A stretch of 64,000 nt of DNA. Origin: Thalassospira sp. GTDB lineage: Bacteria > Pseudomonadota > Alphaproteobacteria > Rhodospirillales > Thalassospiraceae. Each line of letters opens with the position of its first letter. Position 1 is the stretch's first letter. The DNA lies in assembly GCF_030690045.1 (NCBI RefSeq), contig NZ_JAUYHK010000011.1:558001-622000 (forward strand), read 5' to 3'. Made by a program: the position numbers and the translations under genes. Under the pieces are notes generated by a model. The model did not search any database. It was not told where the DNA came from and worked only from the letters and a program-made list of their open reading frames with translations. Shown here piece after piece: positions 1-9,509 of the stretch.

Positions 1-720
1 GAAAAAATGATCACCAGCCACTTACGTCTGGTCGCAAAAATCGCCATGGGATATCGCGGCTATGGCTTGCCAATCAATGAACTGATTTCCGAAGGCAATG
101 TCGGACTGCTGCAATCAGTCAAACGGTTTGATCCGGATCGCGGTTTCCGGCTGGCGACTTATGCCATGTGGTGGATCCGCGCTGCCATTCAGGAATATAT
201 CCTGCATTCGTGGTCGCTGGTCAAAATGGGTACGACTGCCTCGCAGAAAAAGCTTTTTTTCAATCTGCGCCGCCTCAAAAGCCAGATGCAGGCCATTGAT
301 GATGGTGATCTTCGGGCCGAACAGGTTGAGCTGATCGCCACCAAACTGAATGTTTCCGAAGACGATGTTATCATGATGAACCGCCGCCTTGCCGGCCCGG
401 ACCATTCCCTGAATGCGCCTGTCCGCATGGACGGTGAAGGCGAATGGCAGGATTGGCTTGAAAGTGACGAAGACAGTCAGGAAACCTCTTATGGCAAGCG
501 GGAAGAATTTTTGTTGCGGATGAATATGTTGAAATCGGCGATGTCGCATCTTAATGATCGGGAACGCGATATCCTGACACAACGCCGTCTGACAGAATCC
601 CCCGTGACCCTTGAAAATCTCAGCATGGCGTATGGTATTTCACGCGAACGTATCCGCCAGATCGAAGTACGCGCCTTTGAAAAAATTCGCAAATCCATCC
701 ATGTGGAATTGCCTCACTGA
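1..720 (+). CDS. rpoH: RNA polymerase sigma-32 factor RpoH (5' end outside the window)
   Basis: Heat-shock sigma factor that directs RNA polymerase to stress promoters. The reading frame is open to base 1, so the N-terminal part lies outside the window; about 239 codons are present of the usual 290-300. Region 2 is clear (RLATYAMWWIRAAIQEY), followed by the diagnostic RpoH box QKKLFFNLRRLK near residue 82. Region 4 ends with a helix-turn-helix containing SRERIRQIE. The RpoH box separates it from sigma-70 and FliA. The gene ends before a strong terminator and faces the convergent pseudokinase/membrane protein pair. No frameshift is seen. Confidence 0.96.
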   Translation, partial: EKMITSHLRLVAKIAMGYRGYGLPINELISEGNVGLLQSVKRFDPDRGFRLATYAMWWIRAAIQEYILHSWSLVKMGTTASQKKLFFNLRRLKSQMQAIDDGDLRAEQVELIATKLNVSEDDVIMMNRRLAGPDHSLNAPVRMDGEGEWQDWLESDEDSQETSYGKREEFLLRMNMLKSAMSHLNDRERDILTQRRLTESPVTLENLSMAYGISRERIRQIEVRAFEKIRKSIHVELPH

Positions 721-742
721 ATCTCCCGCCAGAGAACACCTG

Positions 743-770
743 CGGACGGCATATGCCGTCCGTTTTTTTT
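743..770 (+). terminator. Intrinsic terminator of rpoH
   Basis: A perfect 20-base palindrome at 743-762 (arms CGGACGGCAT / ATGCCGTCCG) is followed by eight T residues, 23 bases after the rpoH stop. Confidence 0.9.
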
Positions 771-789
771 GATATGTGTGTTTGCGGGA

Positions 790-1266
790 TCATCCCCTGT
801 TTTCAACTTCCTTGATCAGACTGTCGCCCCAGCTTTTGATCAGTTCGCGCTGTTTTTTGCGCAGTTCCGACATCCGGCGTTGTGCGGCCAGATTAAGAAT
901 ATTGGCAACAATTGGCGGCATCGCAAGATACATGATCCAGCCCAACCCTGCCGCCCCATACATGATCGAAATCGTCAAGGGATCGATCAATTGCTGGGTA
1001 GCAACCGATACGCTTTGCCCTCCATTCTGCCAGACTTCAAGGATATAGGGCGCAACGCCGGAAAAATTCAGGCCGAAAATACAGCGCGACATATAGCGTC
1101 CCGGCCCGCGGTCAAACATAAAAGCCACCATGGACGGTAAAAGCCCGACCGCCAGCATCACAAAGGTTGGCAAGGCCACCATGAACAGCAATACGGCCGA
1201 GGCAATCACCGCCACCCCGGACATTCCGCTACGTCCCTTTTGTCCGCCGCCCCGCTGCCTCGCCAT
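790..1266 (-). CDS. Small conserved membrane protein next to the pseudokinase
   Basis: A 158-residue protein I cannot assign to a named family. It has a short basic, Gly-rich N-terminus, a long hydrophobic region at about residues 16-50 (probably two membrane passes), a second at about 95-122, and a charged C-terminal helix rich in Lys, Arg and Glu. The ATG is preceded by AAGGA and lies 9 bases after the stop of the pseudokinase gene, so the two probably form one operon. An inner-membrane partner of the tail-anchored pseudokinase is my inference. It is convergent with rpoH. Confidence 0.8.
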   Translation of the reverse strand: MARQRGGGQKGRSGMSGVAVIASAVLLFMVALPTFVMLAVGLLPSMVAFMFDRGPGRYMSRCIFGLNFSGVAPYILEVWQNGGQSVSVATQQLIDPLTISIMYGAAGLGWIMYLAMPPIVANILNLAAQRRMSELRKKQRELIKSWGDSLIKEVENRG

Positions 1267-1275
1267 TGCCTGTCC

Positions 1276-3408
1276 TTACCAGATATACATCAGAAAAAGT
1301 GCGGACACCGTCAAAAGTGCAATCATCGTCGAGGCAAATGCGGCGGCCTGCTGTCCAATCTGTTCGGCCAGTTCCATACGGGCGGGGCCAGACGAATCAA
1401 GTTCAAACACCTCGCTTTCGGAGGATGAATATTCCTCGACCGCCTTGATGAATTCATCCTGATCCTTGCGGCGTTCTTCTTCGTCATTAATCAGGTTGTA
1501 AAGCTCGACCAGATTGCCGCGCTTTGCCAGTTTGGGGATTTCCTTTTCCACCTTTTCCCGGCGGGTCTTACTATGAAATACTTTGACCGCAGGGTCCATC
1601 AGACGCGACACCCACAGGGACAGATGATGCAAACTGTCCGGGCCGTGCCGCCATTGCACTAGCGCCAAAAGGCTGATCACGGCCCGGCTGTATTCCACCT
1701 CATCCCCCGGATTTTGCAAGGCATTCAATTGTGCCTCGACATCATCTTGCAAATGGGCAGCGATAAAGGCCGCGATATGCCGATCCACCGGCCAGCTATC
1801 CTGCGGTGCCTTGCCCGCAATTTTGTCCAGCGCAGGTAAAAGCTGCGAAATATGAATGACATATTCGGGTTCGACCAGCGGACTGAGACAATGCTGGTTT
1901 CGATTGAGCGTATAAAGACACCGTTCATATCCATAACCGGCACTTTGTTGCTGAAGATAATATTTCAGGCTTTTGAAAGCCTGCTGATAGGGTTGTAATT
2001 CCGGTTTGTAACCTTGTTGGCGGGCGAACCAGTGAACCGGAATTTCACGCAACACCACCTCGACAAACCGTTGCGGGCCTTTGCCATGCTGAACATCATA
2101 GGACAAAATACCGCCCATTCCGTCCACCATCGCCGAAAAACCCTTGTGACGGATCGGCCCCGCCGGGTCCAGAATGGTGATGGTTCGAGATACCAGAACA
2201 TCCTCGCTGGTGCGTTTGTCACTGCCTGACCAGGTCAGTTGACGCATCGCATCGCCCAATGCCTTGGCCCGGTCATTATCGGACAGCCCCCGCCGCAACC
2301 AGACCTCGACAACCCCGTCCCGGATCGGTGCCAGTGCATTGGCCCAGTTATTGGAAATGCCATTGGCCAGCGCCCGCGCCGTATAATAATCCTTGCCTGC
2401 AATATTTTGCGACCGCGCCGCCCGACGGTCCGTATTGCCATGAACCGGCTTGGCCCGACGCCCGTCGATCCAGCTATTGAGTTCCGTCAGGCCCCAGCGT
2501 TCTTCGGGATCGTCACATAACAACCCCCGAACAGGTTCGATCAGGGTCAGCGGTAATTTTTCGTTTGAAACGACTGTCTGAAATGACCCCTTGGCCAGTT
2601 TCATTTCTATCATTTCATTCTCGTTCAATTTCCGAAGCGGCGTATGACCAATCCCCAGGGCAGCCATTGTCATGCCAAGCGCATAAAGATCATCCAGAAT
2701 GGACCCGGTTCCCCGTCCGGCCCGTTCTGCCGTCATCCGGCTGATCGGTTCATAGACCAGTTGCTGCATATAGCCCGGCGGTGTCGCCAGACATTCGCCC
2801 AGAACTACCCCGGTTCGCGCAGGATCGGAAAAAAACAAATTGTCCGCCCGCACATTGCGGTGCGTCATGCCCTTGTCGGCCAAGGCGCTTAGCGTATTGA
2901 GAATCGGGATGACGGCAACCGTTGCGATATCATGTTCGTCAATCGGCGGTTTTTTCTGATCTTCGACAAAAACCCTTGCCCCGCCCGGCTTTTCATAAAA
3001 ATAGACAATGGTATTGCGACCCAGCAACGGCCAATAGGTAACTTCATAATCAAGAAGGTCGATCTGTCCGCCGACATGAACCCCGACCAGGAATTTCAAC
3101 AAATCGGCCCGCGATGGCAAGGTTGGATCGGCGACCAGAGCAAAAGCCTGCCCTTCATCGCGGCGGTTGCTTTCGGCGACAAAAGCCTTGCCACCGCCCA
3201 TATCAAATTCAGGCAGGCGTAATTCGCTAAAAACCCGGAAATTGCCAATCTCGATATGGCGTGCGCCTGCAGCACCGCCCCCGGATTGAAGATCGGGCGG
3301 CAATATGGGTCTCAGAACAGCATCCTCTTCGGCCCGATCATCCTGATCGGCCTCATCGGAGCCTGTTACCGAATCCTCATCAGAAATTGCCTCAGCTTTT
3401 TCGGCCAT
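1276..3408 (-). CDS. Tail-anchored protein-kinase-like protein (probable pseudokinase)
   Basis: A 710-residue protein with an acidic N-terminus (about 1-35), a Ser/Thr-kinase-like fold at about 80-330, a long uncharacterised helical region, and one hydrophobic segment at the extreme C-terminus (STMIALLTVSALFLMYIW) typical of a tail anchor. The catalytic-loop position reads THRNVRADNLFF, so HRD has become HRN and the following Lys is Arg. The DFG position reads LGE, and the strand that should carry the VAIK lysine reads FALVAD. With all three motifs lost, it is unlikely to be an ordinary ATP-dependent kinase. It sits between purA, with its own terminator, and a small membrane protein gene. A scaffold or sensor role is inference. 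Confidence 0.8.
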   Translation of the reverse strand: MAEKAEAISDEDSVTGSDEADQDDRAEEDAVLRPILPPDLQSGGGAAGARHIEIGNFRVFSELRLPEFDMGGGKAFVAESNRRDEGQAFALVADPTLPSRADLLKFLVGVHVGGQIDLLDYEVTYWPLLGRNTIVYFYEKPGGARVFVEDQKKPPIDEHDIATVAVIPILNTLSALADKGMTHRNVRADNLFFSDPARTGVVLGECLATPPGYMQQLVYEPISRMTAERAGRGTGSILDDLYALGMTMAALGIGHTPLRKLNENEMIEMKLAKGSFQTVVSNEKLPLTLIEPVRGLLCDDPEERWGLTELNSWIDGRRAKPVHGNTDRRAARSQNIAGKDYYTARALANGISNNWANALAPIRDGVVEVWLRRGLSDNDRAKALGDAMRQLTWSGSDKRTSEDVLVSRTITILDPAGPIRHKGFSAMVDGMGGILSYDVQHGKGPQRFVEVVLREIPVHWFARQQGYKPELQPYQQAFKSLKYYLQQQSAGYGYERCLYTLNRNQHCLSPLVEPEYVIHISQLLPALDKIAGKAPQDSWPVDRHIAAFIAAHLQDDVEAQLNALQNPGDEVEYSRAVISLLALVQWRHGPDSLHHLSLWVSRLMDPAVKVFHSKTRREKVEKEIPKLAKRGNLVELYNLINDEEERRKDQDEFIKAVEEYSSSESEVFELDSSGPARMELAEQIGQQAAAFASTMIALLTVSALFLMYIW

Positions 3409-3524
3409 CGGTCCCGCAACCGTTCTTGTTTTAATGCGGAACGATACTTCTGATAGCGAAGCGGGGCAAGCTGTTATGCATTTCGGCTAACCGCCAGTTT
3501 TCGCTTAAATCTTTCAATCACAAC

Positions 3525-3552
3525 AAAAAACCGCCCGGCAGGCACCGGGCGG
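3525..3552 (-). terminator. Intrinsic terminator of purA
   Basis: On the minus strand an 8-bp GC-rich stem (CCGCCCGG / CCGGGCGG, plus-strand 3531-3552) is followed by six T residues, 27 bases after the purA stop. It separates purA from the pseudokinase gene downstream. Confidence 0.88.
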
Positions 3553-3578
3553 CTTGAAGATGTCATCGCAACGCCAAA

Positions 3579-4874
3579 TCAGGCGCTGAAAGGATCATGT
3601 ACCAGAATAGTGTCGTCACGTTCCGGGCTGGTGGACAGCAAGGCCACCGGTGCTTCGATCAGTTCTTCGATACGGCGAACATATTTAATCGCCGCCGCAG
3701 GCAGGTCGGCCCAACTGCGTGCCCCCTGTGTCGTCCCCGGCCAGCCTTCGATGGTTTCATAAACCGGCTTTGCCTTGGCCTGAAGACGCTGATTGGCGGG
3801 CAGATAATCATAAATTTCGCCGTCAATGTCATAGCCGGTACAAATCTTGATTTCATCGAAGCCATCAAGAACATCAAGCTTGGTCAGGGCAATACCATGA
3901 ATGCCGTTGACCTTGACCGACTGACGCACAAGAGCGGCATCAAACCAGCCACACCGGCGTTTACGCCCGGTGACGACGCCAAATTCATGGCCGCGTGCGC
4001 CCAGTGTTTCGCCATCCGCATCAAACAGTTCTGACGGGAACGGACCTTCGCCAACACGGGTGGTATAGGCCTTGGTAATGCCCAGAACATAACCGACACC
4101 CGACGGGCCAAGTCCTGAACCGGCTGCGGCCTGACCGGCCACCGTATTGCTCGACGTTACATAGGGATAGGTGCCATGATCGATATCCAGCATCGTACCC
4201 TGTGCGCCTTCAAACAAAATGCGTTTGCCCGCTTCCTTGAACTGGTTCAGGGATTTCCACACCGTATCGGAAAACGGCAGGATTTTCGGCGCAATTTCCT
4301 TGAGCTGCGCCAGAAGTTCCGCCCCGTCCACTTCGGGCTGACCCAGACCGCGCAACAGCGCATTGTGATGAGTCAAAAGATTGGCAACCTTGGCTTCCAG
4401 CAATTCGGGATCGGCCAGTTCGCCCACCCGGATCGCACGGCGCCCCACCCGGTCTTCATAAGCAGGACCGATGCCGCGACCGGTGGTACCGATCTTGTTG
4501 CCACCGCTAGCGGCGGCCTCGCGGGCCTTATCCAGATTGCTGTGCAGCGGTAAAATCAAACAGGCATTTTCGGCCAGACGCAGATTTTCCGGGGTGATAT
4601 TGACCCCCTGCCCCTTAAGACGGTCAATTTCCGCCAGCAAGGCCCAAGGATCAACCACCACACCATTGCCGATCACCGACAATTTGTTTTTCCGCACGAT
4701 GCCTGACGGCAGCAGGCTAAGCTTGTAGGTCGTACCGTCAATCACCAGCGTATGACCGGCATTGTGCCCGCCCTGGAAACGCACAACGACATCGGCACGT
4801 TCCGACAGCCAGTCAACGATCTTGCCTTTGCCTTCGTCTCCCCACTGGGAACCGACCACGGCGACATTGGTCAT
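3579..4874 (-). CDS. purA: Adenylosuccinate synthetase
   Basis: Catalyses GTP-dependent condensation of IMP and aspartate to adenylosuccinate, the first committed step of AMP synthesis, in the cytoplasm. The 431-residue length is normal. The N-terminal P-loop QWGDEGKGK, the GGHNAGHT motif, the IMP-binding [13 protein letters not shown] and the C-terminal TTQG segment are all present. The ATG has a strong AAGGAG eight bases upstream. It lies 33 bases after hisZ on the same strand, so the two may be cotranscribed. No anomalies are seen. Confidence 0.98.
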   Translation of the reverse strand: MTNVAVVGSQWGDEGKGKIVDWLSERADVVVRFQGGHNAGHTLVIDGTTYKLSLLPSGIVRKNKLSVIGNGVVVDPWALLAEIDRLKGQGVNITPENLRLAENACLILPLHSNLDKAREAAASGGNKIGTTGRGIGPAYEDRVGRRAIRVGELADPELLEAKVANLLTHHNALLRGLGQPEVDGAELLAQLKEIAPKILPFSDTVWKSLNQFKEAGKRILFEGAQGTMLDIDHGTYPYVTSSNTVAGQAAAGSGLGPSGVGYVLGITKAYTTRVGEGPFPSELFDADGETLGARGHEFGVVTGRKRRCGWFDAALVRQSVKVNGIHGIALTKLDVLDGFDEIKICTGYDIDGEIYDYLPANQRLQAKAKPVYETIEGWPGTTQGARSWADLPAAAIKYVRRIEELIEAPVALLSTSPERDDTILVHDPFSA

Positions 4875-4907
4875 CGCAAAACTCCTTAAGCGATATATGT
4901 GTGCGTC

Positions 4908-6074
4908 TTACGCGGACAGCGGCTCTACCCTGCCATCCAGATAAATGAAATCACAGCCCATGCGTTTTGCTTCCTTGCGTGCCGCATCGGCAGTTTTGGC
5001 CTCGGCGGCTCCCTCAAGGGCGGCAACCGTCACATGGCCGTCACGACGCAATTGCCGCGCCGCGTGCTGGGCAACACCCAGCGGCAGATAAACCCGTGCA
5101 ACCGGTTCCGGGTCCGGCAGGCCCCGCAAAACCGTATCCATAAACAACGACATGCCTGTTGCCGCTTCGCCCGATGCACCACCGGCACGATAGCGCCCGC
5201 CACGGCCCAGTTCACCCCGGACATGTTTGCCGAAAATCGTAAAACTGACGCCGCTCTGATACCGGAAACCGGCCATTTCAACCGGGTCGATCGTCAATGC
5301 CGCATCATGATCGGATGCCAGAATGCGTTCGGCAACCTCAATCAGGCGGTATAATTCCTCGGCCGCACCTTGCGGCAATTCCAGTTTTTTCAACCGCGGC
5401 AAGGCGGTTGTCGCCGGGCCTGCGGCCTCCAGCAAGGTCACCAGAACATCGGTTACCGGACCGCTGGCGGCCCTGAGGGCGGCAACATCACGCCGTTCCA
5501 GTGCCTCGATCAGATGTTCACGGTCATCGGGCGCAACGCCAAACGCCTCGAACAGGCGCACCGGCAGGGTCGGCAAATTCAGATCAACCGACACATCGGG
5601 CATGCCGATATTCTCAAGCGCCTCAAGGGCGAGAAAAACGATTTCAGTGTCCGCCGCCGCACTGGAAACACCAATCAGTTCGGCGCCGACCTGGGCAAAT
5701 TGCCGTTCCGGGCGCAATTGCGTACCCTGAATTCGCAACACATCGCCAGAATAAGACAGCCGCAACGGACGCGGCGCATCTTTCAGGCGGGTGGCTGCAA
5801 TACGGCCAACCTGCGGGGTCATGTCGGATCGCACACCCATCATGCGGCGCGATACCGGGTCCATCAAACGAAAGGTTTGTTGTGCCAGTTCGGGGGCGGC
5901 CCCATCCAGCAGGCTTTCCTCAAACTCGACCAACGGGGTTTTCACCCGGTCGTATCCGGCAAGGCCAAAACTTGCCATCAGCTTTTCACGGATTTCGGAT
6001 TCACGCGCAGCAACGACAGGCAGGACATCCTGCAAACCGGCGGGGAGAAGCGCTTTCCTGGCGAGTTCGGTCAT
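4908..6074 (-). CDS. hisZ: ATP phosphoribosyltransferase regulatory subunit HisZ
   Basis: A catalytically inactive HisRS paralogue that forms a complex with short-form HisG in the first step of histidine synthesis. The 388-residue protein has the class II synthetase-like core: an N-terminal helix with LLPAGLQDVLP, motif-2-like RSDMTPQVGRIAATRL, and a Gly-rich segment GELGRGGRYR. Its length and the missing anticodon-binding domain fit HisZ rather than HisS. Its presence implies a short HisG elsewhere in the genome. It is immediately upstream of purA. Confidence 0.95.
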   Translation of the reverse strand: MTELARKALLPAGLQDVLPVVAARESEIREKLMASFGLAGYDRVKTPLVEFEESLLDGAAPELAQQTFRLMDPVSRRMMGVRSDMTPQVGRIAATRLKDAPRPLRLSYSGDVLRIQGTQLRPERQFAQVGAELIGVSSAAADTEIVFLALEALENIGMPDVSVDLNLPTLPVRLFEAFGVAPDDREHLIEALERRDVAALRAASGPVTDVLVTLLEAAGPATTALPRLKKLELPQGAAEELYRLIEVAERILASDHDAALTIDPVEMAGFRYQSGVSFTIFGKHVRGELGRGGRYRAGGASGEAATGMSLFMDTVLRGLPDPEPVARVYLPLGVAQHAARQLRRDGHVTVAALEGAAEAKTADAARKEAKRMGCDFIYLDGRVEPLSA

Positions 6075-6097
6075 ATGTGTCAGACTTTCCGGACTGT

Positions 6098-6146
6098 ACG
6101 CACGAAATGGTGCGTCCGGTAGCGGTTACTACCGCGTTGTACCGGA
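6098..6146. repeat. Two adjacent hairpins in the serC-hisZ intergenic region
   Basis: The first hairpin has perfect 6-bp arms ACGCAC / GTGCGT (6098-6115). The second has nested arms TCCGGTA / TACCGGA (6115-6146) around GCGGT / ACCGC. Neither has a T-tract. They could be a processing site or a weak attenuator between serC and hisZ; this is only a structural observation. Confidence 0.4.
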
Positions 6147-6186
6147 CAGAGCAACGGTAAATCCCGAAATACGCAAATATTACGTA

Positions 6187-7368
6187 TCAGGCGTTCTGAA
6201 TCTCGGCCTTGGCAACACCATAAGCCCAGTCAAGCCACGGTAACAGGGCACGAATATCGTCCGGTTCGACCGTCGCCCCGCCCCAAATACGAAGGCTGGG
6301 CGGCGCACTGACATAACCATTGATGTCAAAGGCAACATTTTCGTCCTCCAGCAACTGTGCAATGCGTTTGGGCAAGGATTTTTGCGTCGCTTCATCTTGC
6401 GACAGCGCCCACGGATCGGAAATCCGCACACACATCGATGTATTTGATTCCGTTTCTGGCAAATCGGCCAGATTGGTCGCCCAGTCACTATCCGTCAGCC
6501 ACGCCCGCAAAATGGCATGGGATTCGCGGGTCCGTTTCAAAAGCCCCGGCAATCCGCCAAGACTTTCAGCCCATTTCAGAGCATCAATCGCATCTTCAAC
6601 CACCAGCATCGAAGGTGTATTAATGGTTTCACCCCGGAAAATACCATCCATCAACTTGCCACCCTTGGTCATGCGGAATATTTTCGGCATCGGCCATGCC
6701 GGTTCATGATTTTCAAGACGTTCAATCGCCCGAGGGCTGAGGATGATAATCCCGTGGCCACCCTCGCCGCCCAGAACTTTTTGCCAGCTATAGGTCACAA
6801 CGTCGAGTTTCTGCCACGGCAGTTCCATGGCAAAAATCGCCGATGTGGCATCACAAATCGTCAATCCCTTGCGATCATCGGCAATCCAGTCGCCATTGGG
6901 CACCCGCACTCCGGATGTCGTGCCATTCCACGTAAAGACGACATCGCGGTTAAAATCAACAGCACCCAGATCGGGCAGTTTGCCGTAATCGGCCTCCAGC
7001 ACACGGATATCATCCAGTTTCAGTTGCACTTTCACATCTGAAACCCAGGTCGCCCCGAAACTTTCCCATGCCAGCAAATCCACACCGCGCGGCCCCAAAA
7101 GCGACCACAGCGCCATTTCAACCGCCCCGGTATCTGATGCTGGTACCACGCCCAGAACATAGCCTTCGGGCAGGTTCAACAGATCGCGGGACCGGTCAAT
7201 AACCTCTGCCATCCGGGTTTTACCAAATTTGGACCGGTGCGAACGCCCCAGAACACGCACATCAAGCGCATCTGCCGACCAACCCGGACGTTTTTTGCAT
7301 GGACCCGACGAAAAATGCGGGCTTTGCGGTTTTTGGACAGGTTTGGCAAAGGCAGGGGTCGCAACCAT
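6187..7368 (-). CDS. serC: Phosphoserine aminotransferase
   Basis: PLP enzyme of serine synthesis that converts 3-phosphohydroxypyruvate and glutamate to phosphoserine. With the start at 7368 it has 393 residues; this ATG has AGGA about nine bases upstream, whereas an earlier in-frame start lacks comparable support. The N-terminal [12 protein letters not shown] and the HRSKFGK segment match the alphaproteobacterial SerC type. The Schiff-base lysine is Lys197 in [13 protein letters not shown]. In many relatives serA follows serC, but here hisZ comes next after 112 non-coding bases. Confidence 0.95.
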   Translation of the reverse strand: MVATPAFAKPVQKPQSPHFSSGPCKKRPGWSADALDVRVLGRSHRSKFGKTRMAEVIDRSRDLLNLPEGYVLGVVPASDTGAVEMALWSLLGPRGVDLLAWESFGATWVSDVKVQLKLDDIRVLEADYGKLPDLGAVDFNRDVVFTWNGTTSGVRVPNGDWIADDRKGLTICDATSAIFAMELPWQKLDVVTYSWQKVLGGEGGHGIIILSPRAIERLENHEPAWPMPKIFRMTKGGKLMDGIFRGETINTPSMLVVEDAIDALKWAESLGGLPGLLKRTRESHAILRAWLTDSDWATNLADLPETESNTSMCVRISDPWALSQDEATQKSLPKRIAQLLEDENVAFDINGYVSAPPSLRIWGGATVEPDDIRALLPWLDWAYGVAKAEIQNA

Positions 7369-7443
7369 CAGATTTTTTCCTGGAAAACCGGGGAAATATC
7401 CCCCAAAAGCAAACAAAATTAATCTTGTCATAAGGTAATGTGT

Positions 7444-9327
7444 CTAACCCGCCGACATCGGCAAATCATAATACCACGGCGCAAACAGGCTAAAAACGAT
7501 CCACAGCAAGATGATCAGCGGCGTTCCCGCCCGCAGAAAATCAACAAACCGGTAATGCCCCGGCCCCATCACCAAAAGATTGGTCTGATATCCGACAGGG
7601 GAGGCAAAGGAACAGTTTGCCGCCATCAAAACCGCAATGGCAAAAATATGCGGATCAACGCCCAGTTTCTGCGCCATACCAATGCCAATCGGCGTAAACA
7701 GCACCGCACAGGCATTGTTCGACAGCACATTGGTAAAGACCGCCACCACCAGAAAAAACAACGACAAAATCACCGGGGCTGGTGCCCCGCTCAGCGCGTC
7801 CAGCATCTGAGTGGCAACAAAGGATGCGCCGCCGGTCAGTTGCAGGGCATTACCCAAAGCAAGAGCGGCGGCCACCAGAAGGACAATCTTGCGATCAATT
7901 GATCGCGACGCCTGCCGCAAATTCAGCGCCCCGGATGCAATCATCAAACCGGCACCGATAAAGCTTGAAACCATGATCGGCAAGATGCCGGTCGCCGCAA
8001 CCGCAATCACCCCCAAAAAGATGAATGCCGCCCGCCGGGCATGAAAGGGGCGCGGCAAGGCGCGGGTTGACCATTCCAGCAACACGACATCACGGATCAC
8101 GCGCAACGCCTCGACATCATCAGCCCGCCCCTGCACCAGCAAGACATCGCCTGCCTCCAGCCGGATTTCGGTCATCTGGGTGCGGATCATCCGCGACCGG
8201 CGCTGAATACCCAGAACCAGACATTTGTACTGATAGCGAAACCCGATCTGTTCCAGATTGAACCCGATCAGGCGCGATCCCGGCGGCACCATGACTTCAG
8301 CCAAAAGCTGGCTGGCCCGGTTTGCCCCTTCATCGCCGCCTTCTTCATAAACAGCCGCAGCCTCGGCATGCAAAAGGCCTAGGTCTTTTTGCAAGGCCTC
8401 AGTCAATGCCTTGCGGGTCGCCGCCACCACCAGAACATCGCCGGGGCGGATTTCCATGTTTTCATCAAAGGGGGGTAAATCGGCATGTTCGCGCCGGACA
8501 ATCATCTGAATGGTTACATTGGGCAAGTTTTTAAAGAAACCCGCCACCGGTTTACTGCCGATCATCAAGGATGCCGGGCCGACTGTAATCTGGGCGATAA
8601 ACTGTTTGCCGCTGCCATCCGGTGCGGCCAGCTTGCTGCGCATTGACGCCATGGCGGGCAACAAATGGGGCGCAACCAGCATCACATAGGCGAAACCTGA
8701 CAGGGCCAGAACCGTGCCGATCACGGTAAATTCAAAAAATTCCAGCGCAGGCATCCCCAGTTCGATCAGGGAACTGGACACCAGAAGGTTGGTCGAGGAC
8801 CCGATCAGCGTCGTCATCCCGCCCAGAATCGCGGCATAGGATAACGGGATCATCAAGGCACTGGGTGAACGTTGAATTCGTTCCGACAGCGCCTGAATGA
8901 TCGGAATAAAAATCACCACCACGGGGGTATTGTTAAGAAAGGCAGACAACAACATCACCGCCAGCAACCCGATCAGAATCGCAACACCGGGATTTTTGCC
9001 GCCATGTTCGGTCACCAGCCCGGCCACGTAACTGACCCCACCGGTCAGAACCATGCCCTGCCCGACCACCAAAAGCGCCAGAACCGTCAATAATGCCGGA
9101 TTGGCAAATCCCGACATCAGCGTATCCGCACCCAACAAATTATTGCCCGCGCCATCATCAAGCGGCATCAGATGGAAAAACACCAGCAAAATGGCAATGA
9201 TCGTCATCGAGGTCAGTTCAAGCGAAATGCGTTCCCATCCGTAAAATACGAGGGACCCCACAACCAGCGCAAGAACGACCCACATCTGAAGGGGCGTCGC
9301 AGAATTTGCAACAACGCTGTCTAGCAC
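7444..9327 (-). CDS. SLC13-family permease with two TrkA-C domains
   Basis: An inner-membrane transporter of the DASS/SLC13 superfamily, 627 residues long. The two membrane halves (about 1-215 and 440-627) flank two cytoplasmic RCK-C/TrkA-C domains at about 235-430, each with a typical RPGDVLVV or EAGDVLLVQG strand. SLC13-like substrate-binding segments are visible as NNTPVVVIF and GSSTNLL in the first half and NVLSNNACAVLFTP and SPVGYQTNLLV in the second. The start is GTG, with GGAG ten bases upstream. The substrate (sulfate, a dicarboxylate or another anion) cannot be told from sequence. serC follows 75 bases downstream. Confidence 0.92.
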   Translation of the reverse strand: MLDSVVANSATPLQMWVVLALVVGSLVFYGWERISLELTSMTIIAILLVFFHLMPLDDGAGNNLLGADTLMSGFANPALLTVLALLVVGQGMVLTGGVSYVAGLVTEHGGKNPGVAILIGLLAVMLLSAFLNNTPVVVIFIPIIQALSERIQRSPSALMIPLSYAAILGGMTTLIGSSTNLLVSSSLIELGMPALEFFEFTVIGTVLALSGFAYVMLVAPHLLPAMASMRSKLAAPDGSGKQFIAQITVGPASLMIGSKPVAGFFKNLPNVTIQMIVRREHADLPPFDENMEIRPGDVLVVAATRKALTEALQKDLGLLHAEAAAVYEEGGDEGANRASQLLAEVMVPPGSRLIGFNLEQIGFRYQYKCLVLGIQRRSRMIRTQMTEIRLEAGDVLLVQGRADDVEALRVIRDVVLLEWSTRALPRPFHARRAAFIFLGVIAVAATGILPIMVSSFIGAGLMIASGALNLRQASRSIDRKIVLLVAAALALGNALQLTGGASFVATQMLDALSGAPAPVILSLFFLVVAVFTNVLSNNACAVLFTPIGIGMAQKLGVDPHIFAIAVLMAANCSFASPVGYQTNLLVMGPGHYRFVDFLRAGTPLIILLWIVFSLFAPWYYDLPMSAG

Positions 9328-9415
9328 ACTTTAAACTCCCCTGCCGTACATGGCCGTGACGGTTTCACCGCCAGAATTTTGTCCTTACTTAGACGAAAGG
9401 CCCACGACATGGTCA

Positions 9416-9446
9416 ACAAAAAAGACAAGGGGCTCCAAAAGCCCGT
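9416..9446 (-). terminator. Possible terminator after the PhzF-family gene
   Basis: On the minus strand a 5-bp stem GGGCT / AGCCC is followed by CTTGTCTTTTTTG. The stem is short and the T-run is displaced, so this is a weak call. Confidence 0.4.
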
Positions 9447-9509
9447 AGCCTGCAAATTTTTCGCACGCACTTATCCCATTGTTATTTAAATGACATTCCG
9501 CATTTATGA

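Noticed and set aside
5370-6122. 250-codon plus ORF opposite hisZ
   Set aside because: Shadow of hisZ on the opposite strand.
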